A stretch of 64,000 bases of DNA from CAYNLK01 sp964398055 (lineage in GTDB: Bacteria > Chloroflexota > Anaerolineae > 4572-78 > J111): contig CAYNLK010000034.1 in the NCBI GenBank assembly GCA_964398055.1, positions 1-64,000 of the forward strand. The letters are read 5' to 3'. Positions 53,575-62,137 of the stretch are shown piece after piece. Numbering within the stretch: position 1 is the first letter of the stretch; every line of letters starts with the position of its first letter. The notes beneath the pieces were generated by a model. The model saw only the letters and a program-made list of their open reading frames with translations, did not search any database and was not told the origin of the DNA. The translations under genes and the position numbers were made by a program.

Positions 53575-54310
53575 TAGTCCCCCCTATCTGATTACATAAA
53601 ATATCACGCAGCCACTTTTTTAAGGCTCTCATGGCCTCGGTGTGAATCTTGTGGCCGGTGGAGTGTTCACTGTAAGTCACCTCTGCCCCCAGACGTTGGT
53701 AGCGGTCGCGAGTTTGCCGGGCGCGTTCCAGCGGTACAATCTCATCGCGGCTGCCGTGAGCAATAAACAGGGGCAGGCCGGTTAAGCGGTTGGCCGGTTT
53801 GATCAGTTCCGGCAGGTCAGGAATGAAGCCGGCCAGCGACGCCAGACCGGCCAGCTCCGGCTGCGTCGACGTGAGCACAAGCGTGTGGCTCATCGCCGCG
53901 CCCTGGCTGAAGCCCATGAGCACCAACCGCGCCGGATCGAGCGGGTAGATATCGGGCAGCGCGCTCAAGAAGTAACGCAGTTTGGCCAGGCTTTCCTTAA
54001 GCGAGTCCCCATCCGGTTGGTGACCGGCGATCCGGTATTTGAACCAAATAAAGCCGCCCGAGTCGATTTCAATTGGAGCCCGGGGCGTAATGATGGCGGC
54101 GATTTTGGGAATGACCTGCTGGAACAGCCACATAGCGCATTCGTCGCCGCCCCAACCGTGCAGCAGCACCACCGCCGGGCTAGGGTGGCTGAGGCTGGCT
54201 GCCTGGGGCAGGCGGATGCAGTGGATTAAATCGGTCTGCGGGTAAAAAGGATGGCCCGGCCCAACCCATTCGACCGGGCCGGCATTTTTGGGCAGATTGG
54301 CCTGCCTCAT
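53549..54310 (-). CDS. Alpha/beta-hydrolase, phospholipase/carboxylesterase family
   Basis: A 253-residue esterase-like protein. VVLLHGWGGDE forms the oxyanion region, the nucleophile is Ser in MGFSQGAAMS (about 135), Asp lies in AHGSRDEIVP and His in STGHKIHTEA. The family hydrolyses short acyl esters or thioesters. ATG 54310 fits; the earlier in-frame start is unsupported. Overlaps the VOC gene, suggesting they act on related compounds. Confidence 0.88.
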   Translation of the reverse strand: MRQANLPKNAGPVEWVGPGHPFYPQTDLIHCIRLPQAASLSHPSPAVVLLHGWGGDECAMWLFQQVIPKIAAIITPRAPIEIDSGGFIWFKYRIAGHQPDGDSLKESLAKLRYFLSALPDIYPLDPARLVLMGFSQGAAMSHTLVLTSTQPELAGLASLAGFIPDLPELIKPANRLTGLPLFIAHGSRDEIVPLERARQTRDRYQRLGAEVTYSEHSTGHKIHTEAMRALKKWLRDILCNQIGGTNDELCNPS

Positions 54311-54340
54311 CGAATGTCTCCGGCATCTATCCAATTTTTT

Positions 54341-54434
54341 AGGTGACCGGTAGTTCCGACTAAGCTTGGCTTGGCATTGACGCCAAATCGCCTTAATTTT
54401 TGCCTGGAAATCGTGGGGAAAGCGCCGGTCACCT
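54341..54434. repeat. Short inverted-repeat element
   Basis: aggtgaccgg (54341-54350) and its exact complement ccggtcacct (54425-54434) enclose 74 bases. The same ccggtcaccta word occurs at about 46174-46184. It may be a decayed palindromic repeat. Confidence 0.45.
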
Positions 54435-54448
54435 TATCCACCGTCAAA

Positions 54449-55030
54449 TCAGGGGACTGAACTAGAAGCGGCCTTATCGGCCACCACCCAGGCCGCGTAA
54501 GTCCCGTTGGTTTCGATCCGGACCGTCAGGCCGTGAGCGGCCACCACGTCCCGAATTTCGCCGGGGGAATGAAAGTGACTGCCCATCAGGGCCAACTTTT
54601 CGGCCAGGGCGACCAGCTTGACGGCAAGACGATTGATGTCCGGCTCTTCGATAACCAGCCGGCCACCCGGTTTTAGGACCCGCGCCAATTCCCCAATGGC
54701 CGTCGATTGCCACTGGAAGTGATGCAATGCGTCGACAACTAGAATTCGGTCGAAGCTCTCATCGGGAAAAGACAAACGCTCAACCCTGACCTGGGTAGGC
54801 CATAATGACCCTTTTTGCCGGGCCTGGCGCAACATTGGCCGGGAAAAGTCACTGACGACCAAGCCGCCCACGAAAGGACGCAGGCTGGTCGATACCCGGC
54901 CGGTGCCGCCGCCGGCGTCGAGCAGCCAGCCGGGGGTGGGTAAGCGCAACAACTCGCGCAACCGGGCCGGATCAGGCGGGCCGATCAGCCGGTCGTAAAA
55001 GGGGGCTAAAAAGTCAAAATGGTCAAACAT
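54449..55030 (-). CDS. Class I SAM-dependent methyltransferase
   Basis: A 193-residue methyltransferase. The SAM motif LLDAGGGTGRVST is at about 35-48, motif II region ILVVDALHHFQW at about 98, and LKPGGRLVIEEPD at about 125. Substrate unknown; small-molecule or quinone-type methyltransferases share this pattern. It is read toward the esterase gene from a separate promoter region. Confidence 0.9.
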   Translation of the reverse strand: MFDHFDFLAPFYDRLIGPPDPARLRELLRLPTPGWLLDAGGGTGRVSTSLRPFVGGLVVSDFSRPMLRQARQKGSLWPTQVRVERLSFPDESFDRILVVDALHHFQWQSTAIGELARVLKPGGRLVIEEPDINRLAVKLVALAEKLALMGSHFHSPGEIRDVVAAHGLTVRIETNGTYAAWVVADKAASSSVP

Positions 55031-55208
55031 ATCGAATATTTTGCATTTTTTTGAAAACCTTTACCTTGATTGTAACCAGGCCATCTTCCCCTGTCAAAAC
55101 CTTGCCAACTGTGACAGTCATTTCTGTCGACATTTATCACCCCCTAACAGGGTTCTCGCCGGCAGACTGCTGGCAAAATAATTCTTTTATTTTTGACCTG
55201 CAGCGGGG

Positions 55209-55237
55209 TTGACATGGCCCTGCTTCTATGCTATGAT
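55209..55237 (+). promoter_or_regulatory. Near-consensus promoter of the aromatic amino acid operon
   Basis: TTGACA (55209-55214) and TATGAT (55232-55237) are separated by exactly 17 bases. Initiation is expected near 55244, about 300 bases before aroF, which leaves a long leader. Confidence 0.88.
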
Positions 55238-55269
55238 TGCATCCAATCACTCGAATACGGGCAACGTCT

Positions 55270-55452
55270 GTGTCAAAACAGCTGCTTCAACTCATCGAAA
55301 AACAAGCCAAAGTAAAAGTGGCTCAACATACTCCCAATGCGGATTTGAGCCGGTTTTGGTTTGGGGCGCTCGCAGTTTTTACCGCGGGCGTTTTTTATTT
55401 TTGGGCTTATTACTTTTGGGGCGAGCGGTGGCGCGTTCTGAGCGGAGGCTGA
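55270..55452 (+). CDS. Aromatic-rich leader peptide, candidate attenuator of the aro operon
   Basis: A 60-codon frame starting at GTG, 26 bases after the predicted transcription start. Residues from about 29 to 54 contain RFWFGALAVF and then FYFWAYYFW; 13 of 27 are Phe, Tyr or Trp, products of the pathway encoded downstream. The frame ends 23 bases before an intrinsic terminator. Region 1 (cgctcgc, 55367-55373) can pair with gcgagcg (55421-55427); the adjoining gtggcgcg (55428-55435) can pair with cgcgaccac (55479-55487) of the terminator. This is the layout of an attenuator leader. Alternatively it is a small membrane protein, since the same residues make a hydrophobic segment. The ribosome-binding site is weak. 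Confidence 0.6.
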   Translation: MSKQLLQLIEKQAKVKVAQHTPNADLSRFWFGALAVFTAGVFYFWAYYFWGERWRVLSGG

Positions 55453-55475
55453 TGTCATAATTTCAGGAATCCCAA

Positions 55476-55510
55476 GGGCGCGACCACCCGACTGGTTGCG
55501 CCCTTTTTTT
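55476..55510 (+). terminator. Intrinsic terminator/attenuator before aroF
   Basis: gggcgcgacca (55476-55486) pairs with tggttgcgccc (55493-55503), 11 bp with one G-T pair, loop cccgac, followed by seven Ts. It sits between the promoter and aroF, so it must be read through for the operon to be expressed. Confidence 0.93.
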
Positions 55511-55548
55511 ATTTTTCTCATTTTTCTAATTCAGGAGAGGAGATCACC

Positions 55549-56562
55549 GTGATTATCATTATGAAAATGCAAGCCAGCGAAAAAGAAATTGACTCGGTCA
55601 TCTCGCGGGTGGAGAAGATTGGGTTCAAGACCCACGTCTCCAAAGGGGAGGAGCGCACCATCATCGGCATCATTGGCGATGAGCGCCAATTGGACCAGGG
55701 CGCCATTGGCCGCATGGACGGCGTCGACCGGGTGGTGCCGGTGCTGCGTCCCTTCAAACTGGCCAGCCGCGACTTCCAGCCGGAGGACTCCAAGATTCCC
55801 ATCAACGGCCATATTTTTGGTGACAGCAAGGTGATCGTGATGGCCGGCCCTTGCTCGGTGGAAAGTCTGGAGCAAATGCTGGAAACAGCGGAGGCAGTCA
55901 AGGAGGCCGGGGCGCACATGCTGCGGGGCGGCGCCTTCAAGCCCCGCACCTCGCCCTACAGTTTCCAGGGTATGGGGGAAGCAGGGCTTAAGATTCTGGC
56001 CGAGGTCCGGGAGAAGACCGGCCTGTATGTAGTGACCGAGGTGATGGCCCCCGACCAGGTCGAGTTGGTGGCCAGATATGCCGACATGCTCCAAATTGGC
56101 ACCCGTAACATGCAAAACTATGCCCTGCTCAATGCCGTGGGCCAGACCCACATGCCGGTTTTGCTTAAACGGGGGATGATGAGTACCATCGAGGAGCTGC
56201 TGATGAGCGCCGAATACATTATGTCGAATGGGAATCACAAGGTTGTTTTGTGTGAGCGGGGTATCCGCACCTTTGAGAAATACACCCGCAATACCCTCGA
56301 CATCAACGCAGTGCCGGTGCTGAAAGAGTTGACCCATCTGCCCGTGGTGGTCGACCCCAGTCACGCCACTGGCAAATGGACCCTGGTCAAAGCGGCCAGC
56401 AAAGCCGCCGTGGCCGCCGGCGCCGACGGCCTGATCATCGAGGTGCATCCCAACCCGGCCGAAGCCGTGAGCGACGGTGAGCAATCGCTCAAACCCCATC
56501 GCTTTGCCGAGTTGATGGTTGAAGTCAGGCGCGTGGCCGAAGCGGTTGGCAGAACCATCTAA
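55549..56562 (+). CDS. aroF: 3-deoxy-7-phosphoheptulonate (DAHP) synthase
   Basis: A 337-residue enzyme that joins phosphoenolpyruvate and erythrose 4-phosphate in the first step of the shikimate pathway. An N-terminal ferredoxin-like domain (about 1-70) resembles the regulatory domain of the Thermotoga-type enzyme, which senses Tyr and Phe. The barrel contains VMAGPCSVESLEQM, GGAFKPRTSPYSFQG, IGTRNMQNYALLNAVG, LLKRGMM and VVVDPSHATGKW. A GTG start follows GGAGAGGAG at eight bases. It is the first gene of the aromatic operon, behind a leader and terminator. Confidence 0.96.
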   Translation: MIIIMKMQASEKEIDSVISRVEKIGFKTHVSKGEERTIIGIIGDERQLDQGAIGRMDGVDRVVPVLRPFKLASRDFQPEDSKIPINGHIFGDSKVIVMAGPCSVESLEQMLETAEAVKEAGAHMLRGGAFKPRTSPYSFQGMGEAGLKILAEVREKTGLYVVTEVMAPDQVELVARYADMLQIGTRNMQNYALLNAVGQTHMPVLLKRGMMSTIEELLMSAEYIMSNGNHKVVLCERGIRTFEKYTRNTLDINAVPVLKELTHLPVVVDPSHATGKWTLVKAASKAAVAAGADGLIIEVHPNPAEAVSDGEQSLKPHRFAELMVEVRRVAEAVGRTI

Positions 56563-56576
56563 CTTTGTGACCATGG

Positions 56577-56706
56577 TCAAAAACGTCAAAGCCAAAAAGA
56601 AGAATGAAAGTCAAAGGATGAAAGTCAAAGGATAAAAGATGAAGGAGGAATTGGTTTTAATTCACAATTCATCATTCACTATTCATCCTTCATCCCTCAT
56701 CCTTTC
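56577..56706. repeat. Heptameric repeat between aroF and tyrA
   Basis: Words atgaaag and tcaaagg alternate at 7 nt, then attcatc/attcact words follow that complement the first block (ggatgaaag with ctttcatcc-like sequence). A hairpin between operon genes is possible. Confidence 0.85.
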
Positions 56707-56756
56707 AAAGCTGGAGGTGAGCGTTCGAGCCTGAATTTGCGCTGCAAGAATCTACC

Positions 56757-57599
56757 GTGACTATCGTAGGGCTGGGCCTGATGGGGGGATCGTTGGGGCT
56801 GGCCCTGAAAGAGCGGCAAGTGTGCCGTCGCGTGGTTGGCCTGGCCCGGCGACCTGAGGTGATTCAGGCTGCGGTCCGGCAAGGTGTGGTCGACCGGGCC
56901 ACCAGCGATCCGGCTGAGGCTCTGCATCAGGCCGATGTGGTCATCTTCTCCACGCCGGTGCGGGTCATCATGCGCCAGTTGGCCGAATTGGCACCTTTTT
57001 ACAAAAGTGGCGCGGTTATCACCGATATGGGCAGCACCAAGCAAGCCATCGTCCGGGTTATGGCCGATCTACCGGAGTGGGTTCACCCGGTTGGCTCACA
57101 CCCTATGTGCGGCAAAGAGCAGGCCGGTTTGGAGGCCTCTGAGGCCAGCCTGTACAAAGGCGCGCCCTGGATTTTGTCGCCCCTGGAACGGACGCCCCCG
57201 GCCGCCCTGGCGTTGGTCACCGAGCTGGCCGATGCCATCGGAGCCAGACCGCAACTCATCGAAGCCGAACGGCACGATCGCCTGGTCGCCGCGGTCAGTC
57301 ACCTGCCCTATACCCTGGCCACAGCCCTGGTGCTGGCCGCCCGGCAGGTCGCCGGGGATGACCCGGCGCTCTGGCAGGTGGCCGCCTCCGGTTTTAGAGA
57401 TACCTCCCGCGTGGCCGCTTCGGACGTAACGATGATGCTAGACATTTTGCTGACCAATGCCACGGCGGTGGAGCAGATGGTCCGCCTGGCGCAAAACCAG
57501 CTCGACCGGCTGGCCCAGGCCCTGACCGCCGGCGACGAGACAACTCTACGGCAGTTGCTGGAGCAGGCTGCCGAGCAACGTCGTTCGTTGTACCGATAA
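56757..57599 (+). CDS. tyrA: Prephenate dehydrogenase
   Basis: A 280-residue NAD(P)-dependent enzyme converting prephenate to 4-hydroxyphenylpyruvate on the tyrosine branch. The Rossmann motif is TIVGLGLMGGSLGLALKE; DMGSTKQAIVRVM, GSHPMCGKEQAGLEAS and HDRLVAAVSHLPYTLA follow. No C-terminal ACT domain. The annotated GTG has no good ribosome-binding site; family alignment suggests a few more residues (FALQEST) upstream, and a GGAGGTGA site lies 37 bases before the GTG, so the true start is uncertain. Confidence 0.93.
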   Translation: MTIVGLGLMGGSLGLALKERQVCRRVVGLARRPEVIQAAVRQGVVDRATSDPAEALHQADVVIFSTPVRVIMRQLAELAPFYKSGAVITDMGSTKQAIVRVMADLPEWVHPVGSHPMCGKEQAGLEASEASLYKGAPWILSPLERTPPAALALVTELADAIGARPQLIEAERHDRLVAAVSHLPYTLATALVLAARQVAGDDPALWQVAASGFRDTSRVAASDVTMMLDILLTNATAVEQMVRLAQNQLDRLAQALTAGDETTLRQLLEQAAEQRRSLYR

Positions 57600-57700
57600 C
57601 CATCCGGCCACTTGACAAACCGGCGACCACTCCTTACCATAACTTCTGAAGTTAAAGCACGTAGCGGTTGGCTGGTAGATATGCCAGCAGGAGGAAAGTT

Positions 57701-58276
57701 ATGGCTGATCTGACTGTGGCAAACGCGCCTGTTTTGGCCGAGCCTCTGGTAACCGGCGAAGCTCTGGCCGAGATGGGCGACATCGGGCGTTGTGAACTGG
57801 TGGAGGGGAAAATCATCATGCGCAGTCCAACTGGCTGGCAACACGGTAAATTTGAAAGACGCCTGGCCCACGCTCTAGGTAGTTTTGTCGATGAACACCA
57901 ATTGGGCGAAGTTCTGGTTGGCGAAGTCGGTCTCTATACTCAACGTGACCCGGACAGCGTGCGCGGCGCTGACGTAATTTTTATCTCGCATGAACGGCTG
58001 GCCCAGGTCCAATCGACCAGTTTTCTGGACGTGGCTCCGGAACTGATTGTCGAGGTAATGTCGCCGGATGACCGTTGGATCGAAGTCAAGCAAAAATTGC
58101 GGGAATATTTTGCTATCGGGGTGATGCTGGTCTGGGTGGTTGATCCGGCCGACCAGACGGTCTCAGTTTATCGCTCTCTAACCGAGGTGCGCCTGCTGGC
58201 CGGATCTGACCAGCTAACCGGCGAAGAAGCCCTGCCTGGCTTTAGCGTCCCGGTCAATGCGTTGTTTTCTGATTGA
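57701..58276 (+). CDS. Uma2-family (DUF820) putative endonuclease
   Basis: A 191-residue Uma2-family protein with a PD-(D/E)XK-like pattern: CELVEGKIIMRSPTGWQHG, RGADVIFISHERL, PELIVEVMSPDD and EVKQKLREYFAIGV. These are common, often multicopy genes in cyanobacteria and Chloroflexota with no proven role. GGAGG lies before the ATG. It interrupts the aromatic operon between tyrA and aroA and has no evident link to the pathway. Confidence 0.88.
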   Translation: MADLTVANAPVLAEPLVTGEALAEMGDIGRCELVEGKIIMRSPTGWQHGKFERRLAHALGSFVDEHQLGEVLVGEVGLYTQRDPDSVRGADVIFISHERLAQVQSTSFLDVAPELIVEVMSPDDRWIEVKQKLREYFAIGVMLVWVVDPADQTVSVYRSLTEVRLLAGSDQLTGEEALPGFSVPVNALFSD

Positions 58277-58294
58277 ACCAACGGGGGGCTTGAC

Positions 58295-59605
58295 TTGAAA
58301 CTCATCATCCACCCTACCAAAACCCTGCGCGGAACCGCCACCCTGCCCGGCGACAAGTCGATTTCCCACCGCGCCTTGATGCTGGGGGCAATGGCCGAGG
58401 GTAAGAGTGTAGCCCGCAACTGGCTCAACGCCGGAGTGACGGCTCGCATGGTCGATTGCATCCGGGCCTTGGGGATTGAGGTTGAGCTTGAACCAACCGG
58501 ACCGGGCCGGGCTACCTTGACCGTGCATGGCCGTGGCCTGCACGGTTTCACCGCTCCAACCGGGCCTCTTTTTTGCGGCGGGTCGGCTACCACGATGCGG
58601 CTGCTGTTGGGGTTGCTGGCAACCCAACCCTTCACCGCTATCGTTGACGGCCACGAAGGGTTACGCCGCCGCCCCATGGAACGGATCGCTGAACCGCTGC
58701 GGTTGATGGGCGCTGCGGTCGAGACTACCGCCGGCCATGCGCCGATTACGATACGCGGCGGCCGGTTGCAAGCCATCGATTACCCCATGCCGGTGGCCAG
58801 CGCCCAGTTGCAAACCGCGCTGCTGCTGGCGGCGCTGGGCGCCGAGGGCACCATGATTCTGCGCCAACCCGGCCCGGCGCGGGACCACACCCTGCGGCTG
58901 CTGGCCGGTCAGGGCGCCGACATCAATGAAGCGAAGGGGGTCATTACTTTTAACCCGGCCAACTTCCACCTGAAACCGCTCGATTTCACCATTCCCGGCG
59001 ACATGTCGGCCGCGGCGTTTGTACTGGTGGCCGGGCTGATTACGCCTGGCAGCGTCATCAACATTGAGGGCGTCAATACCAATTATACCCGGACCGGCTT
59101 GCTGGAGACGCTGCAAGCAATGGGCGGGCCAATTGAGCTGAGTTCGGAGCGGGTCGAGGGGGGCGAGCCGGTGGCCGATCTGACCGTCAAAGCCGCGTCG
59201 CTGCGGGGCGTCACCGTGAGCGGCGAAGTGGTGGTGCGCATGATCGATGAGTTCCCGGTCTTCACCGTGGCCGCGCTGTACGCCCACGGCAAAACGCTGG
59301 TGCGCGACGCCGCCGAACTGCGCGCCAAAGAAAGCGACCGCATCGAGGCGGTGGTGGCTGAGTTTGCCAAATTAGGGGCCGTGATCACCCCTCATCCCGA
59401 CGGTTTTGAGATTGACGGGCCGCAAAGACTCCGCGGCGGTACGGCCCACAGCCGTCGCGATCACCGGCTGGCTATGTCGCTGGCCGTGGCCGGGCTGGCC
59501 GCCGCTGGACCCACGCTCATCGAAGACGCGCAAGAACTGAACGAAAGTTTCCCCGGCTTTGTCGAGACTTTGCGAAATTTGGGGGCAGAAATCGAGCAGC
59601 AATGA
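58295..59605 (+). CDS. aroA: 3-phosphoshikimate 1-carboxyvinyltransferase (EPSP synthase)
   Basis: A 436-residue enzyme that adds enolpyruvate to shikimate 3-phosphate. Motifs are LPGDKSISHRALMLGAMAEG (about 14-33), FCGGSATTMRLLLGLLA, DGHEGLRRRPMERIAEPLR, DMSAAAFVLVAGLI and LRAKESDRI. TTG start with a GGGGG stretch upstream. Overlaps aroE by four bases (ATGA). The motif near LFCGGSATTMR has GSAT where GNSGT/GNAGT is usual, as in some class variants. Confidence 0.96.
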   Translation: MKLIIHPTKTLRGTATLPGDKSISHRALMLGAMAEGKSVARNWLNAGVTARMVDCIRALGIEVELEPTGPGRATLTVHGRGLHGFTAPTGPLFCGGSATTMRLLLGLLATQPFTAIVDGHEGLRRRPMERIAEPLRLMGAAVETTAGHAPITIRGGRLQAIDYPMPVASAQLQTALLLAALGAEGTMILRQPGPARDHTLRLLAGQGADINEAKGVITFNPANFHLKPLDFTIPGDMSAAAFVLVAGLITPGSVINIEGVNTNYTRTGLLETLQAMGGPIELSSERVEGGEPVADLTVKAASLRGVTVSGEVVVRMIDEFPVFTVAALYAHGKTLVRDAAELRAKESDRIEAVVAEFAKLGAVITPHPDGFEIDGPQRLRGGTAHSRRDHRLAMSLAVAGLAAAGPTLIEDAQELNESFPGFVETLRNLGAEIEQQ

Positions 59606-60477
59606 AAACAGCCTTGATTACCGGCAAAACGTCCCTGGTGGGTCTGATCGGCTGGCCGGTGGCGCACAGCCTCAGCCCGATTATGCACAACGCCGCTTTT
59701 GCCGAGGTGGGCTGCGATTTTGCCTACGTACCCCTGCCGGTGCAGCCGCAGCATGTGGAGCAGGCTTTAAAGGGCTTGTTGGCCCTCAATTTTGTCGGCA
59801 GCAACGTCACCATTCCTCACAAGCAGGCGGTGATGCGTTACATCGATGAGTTGAGCCAGGCGGCTCGATTGACCGGCGCGGTCAATACCATCCACATTCA
59901 ACAGGGTAGATTTTTTGGCTATAACACCGACGCCTACGGCTTTCTGGAGTCGCTGCGGGAGGCCAACTGCGACCCCCAGGGCGTGCGGGCGGCCGTGTTG
60001 GGGGCCGGCGGCGCAGCCCGGGCGGTGGTCTACGCCCTGGCCCGAGCCGGGGCCGACTCGATCATTGTGCTCAACCGCACCTCTGAACGGGCTGCCTTTT
60101 TGGTTGACGATCTGAGCGAGGCGTTTCCGGCCAGCCGGATGTCGTTTGAGGCGCTCACCAGTCGGGCTTTGGCCGGGCTGGAGCGGCAGGTTGAGCTGGT
60201 AATCAACACCACCTCGGTTGGCATGTACCCCCGGATTGATTCTTCGCCCTGGCCGGCCGATGTGCCGATGTCGCCCCAGGTGACCTATTGTGACCTGGTG
60301 TACAATCCACTGGAGACCAATTTTCTGCGCCAGGCTCGCCAGGCCGGGGCCAAAACCATTGATGGCCTGGGGATGCTCATCCATCAGGCCGCTTTTGGCT
60401 TTGAAAAGTGGACCGGCCGGCCGGCCCCGCTGGCGGTGATGCGGCAAGCCTGCCTGAGCAGACTCCGGGCTAGGTAG
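59602..60477 (+). CDS. aroE: Shikimate dehydrogenase
   Basis: A 291-residue NADPH-dependent reductase of 3-dehydroshikimate. GWPVAHSLSPIMHNAAF binds substrate, NVTIPHKQAVM holds the catalytic Lys, GYNTDAYGF is typical, and VLGAGGAARAVVYALARAG is the nucleotide site with NRTSERA as the NADP motif. Translationally coupled to aroA. A tandem-repeat spacer separates it from aroC. Confidence 0.97.
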   Translation: MKTALITGKTSLVGLIGWPVAHSLSPIMHNAAFAEVGCDFAYVPLPVQPQHVEQALKGLLALNFVGSNVTIPHKQAVMRYIDELSQAARLTGAVNTIHIQQGRFFGYNTDAYGFLESLREANCDPQGVRAAVLGAGGAARAVVYALARAGADSIIVLNRTSERAAFLVDDLSEAFPASRMSFEALTSRALAGLERQVELVINTTSVGMYPRIDSSPWPADVPMSPQVTYCDLVYNPLETNFLRQARQAGAKTIDGLGMLIHQAAFGFEKWTGRPAPLAVMRQACLSRLRAR

Positions 60478-60504
60478 AGGAGACAGACTCGGCAACAAGA
60501 GTGA

Positions 60505-60592
60505 TTTGTTGGTTTGATTGTTAGTTGGTTGGTTGGATCGTTGGTTTTTTGGATCAATACCCAACCTTCAAACTAACCAACAAACCAACCAT
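60505..60592. repeat. ggtt-word repeat hairpin between aroE and aroC
   Basis: Words ggttggtt/gttagttg are followed by complementary ccaacc/aactaacc words. It resembles the repeat inside cbiFG (about 1042-1118) and can form a hairpin within the operon. Confidence 0.85.
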
Positions 60593-60606
60593 TTTCAGGA
60601 GAAGTA

Positions 60607-61860
60607 GTGGAGATACTTGGGGGTCCCCTCTTTGCCGTTGCCGGCGCCGGCGAGTCGCACGGCCCGGCTATTACCACGATTGTCTTTGGCTGTCCGCCGG
60701 GCTTGCGAGTTTCGCGGCAGGCGGTGCAGGACTATCTGGATCGACGCCGGCCCGGCAGCAGCAAGCACGGCACGCCCCGCCACGAGGCGGACAAGGTGAT
60801 TTTTCTGGCCGGGCTGTATGCCGAGGGTGAACTCGACCGGCTGCTGGCCGGCCCTGAAGTGAGCGTGCAGGTGGAAGCCGAGGAGTTCCAGACGGAGACC
60901 TACGAAGAGGGCTACACCACCGGCGAGCCGATTGCCGCCATCGTCCTATCGACCTCCAAAAAATCGCGTCATTACGAGCAGTTTGCCGGCCCTACCGGCG
61001 AAGTCCGCCCCGGCCACACCGACCTGGTCAAATATTACCAGTCGCGCGGCTTTGTCGATATCCGCGGCGGCGGCCGTTCCAGCTACCGTTCCACCATCTC
61101 CGACGTGATCGGCGGTTCGATTGCCCGCCTTTATTTGCAAGAGCATTTTGGCACGGCCATTCTCTCCTCGATTTGCCAGGTGGGGCCGCTGATCGCAACC
61201 CGGACTCTGGCCGCCCATTTTGAGCAGTTGATCCAATCGGGCCAGAAGTTGACCGTGGCCGCGGCCGAAATCGAGCAGGTGGAAGCGCAGCTCGACCGCG
61301 CCGAAATTCGCTCCTTCGACGCCGACTTTGCCCAGGCCGCGGCCGAGTTGATCAAAGAGACCCGCAAACAGGGCGACTCGATTGGGGCGATGGTGGAAGT
61401 CGTGGCGGTCAATGCGCCGCCGCTGGTTGGCGAGCCGCTCTACCAGAGCTTGAAAGTGCGGCTGATGGGCAGCCTCGGCGGGCTGAACGCGGCCCAGGTG
61501 GTCGAGGTGGGGGCCGGCTCGGCCATCATCACCCGCCGCGGCAGCGAGAACAACGACCCCATCCGCCGGAGCGGCTATCAAAGCAACAACCAGGGCGGGT
61601 TGATCGGCGGGATTACTACCGGCCTGCCGCTGGTCTGCCGGGTGGGCTTCAAGCCGACCTCGACCATCATCAAGCCGCAACTGTCGGTGCGCAAAAATCT
61701 GGAAGAAATCGATTTTATGGTGGAAAAGGGCCGGCACGATCCCTGCGTCGGTGTGCGGGCCGGGGTGACGCTGGAGTCCCGGCTGGCCATCGAGTTGCTG
61801 AACGCAGTGTTGATGCACCAGGCCCGTTGTCTGGATACCGATAATTTCAGGCTGTTTTGA
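60607..61860 (+). CDS. aroC: Chorismate synthase
   Basis: A 417-residue FMN-dependent enzyme that makes chorismate from EPSP. The N-terminal GAGESHGPAITTIVFGCPPG, the middle GGGRSSYRSTISDVIGG and the C-terminal RRSGYQSNNQGGLIGGIT and KPTSTI blocks are typical. The GTG start follows AGGAG at seven bases. Slightly longer than many bacterial enzymes (360-390). Confidence 0.96.
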   Translation: MEILGGPLFAVAGAGESHGPAITTIVFGCPPGLRVSRQAVQDYLDRRRPGSSKHGTPRHEADKVIFLAGLYAEGELDRLLAGPEVSVQVEAEEFQTETYEEGYTTGEPIAAIVLSTSKKSRHYEQFAGPTGEVRPGHTDLVKYYQSRGFVDIRGGGRSSYRSTISDVIGGSIARLYLQEHFGTAILSSICQVGPLIATRTLAAHFEQLIQSGQKLTVAAAEIEQVEAQLDRAEIRSFDADFAQAAAELIKETRKQGDSIGAMVEVVAVNAPPLVGEPLYQSLKVRLMGSLGGLNAAQVVEVGAGSAIITRRGSENNDPIRRSGYQSNNQGGLIGGITTGLPLVCRVGFKPTSTIIKPQLSVRKNLEEIDFMVEKGRHDPCVGVRAGVTLESRLAIELLNAVLMHQARCLDTDNFRLF

Positions 61861-61879
61861 TGAGCCAAGTGAACTGAGG

Positions 61880-62137
61880 ATGAACTCTACCGCGCCTGAG
61901 CCAGGTCCAATTGAATACAATCTTGACCACTTGCTTGAGCCGGTTGACTGGCAGCAACTCTATTTGCTGGCGAATCTAACACCCGGCCAACGGATGCAGG
62001 CTATGGCCCAGGCCTCGGCTTTTGCCCGAAGCCTGTTACGAGGCGCGTTTCGGCGTCGCTTTCCCCAACTGACGCTGCCCGAAATCAATATGATGATGTT
62101 AGAATATCTGAATACTTTGCCAAAATATATCCCATGA
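61880..62137 (+). CDS. Small conserved hypothetical protein (partner of a broken nucleotidyltransferase)
   Basis: An 85-residue helical protein (SLLRGAFRRRFPQLTLPE and NMMMLEYLNTLPKY). No known motif. Proteins of this size and sequence type often precede a small nucleotidyltransferase-like gene in cyanobacteria and Chloroflexota. Here that gene starts at the overlapping ATG (62134) but stops after 28 codons. It lies between aroC and aroK without a visible link to the pathway. Confidence 0.65.
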   Translation: MNSTAPEPGPIEYNLDHLLEPVDWQQLYLLANLTPGQRMQAMAQASAFARSLLRGAFRRRFPQLTLPEINMMMLEYLNTLPKYIP

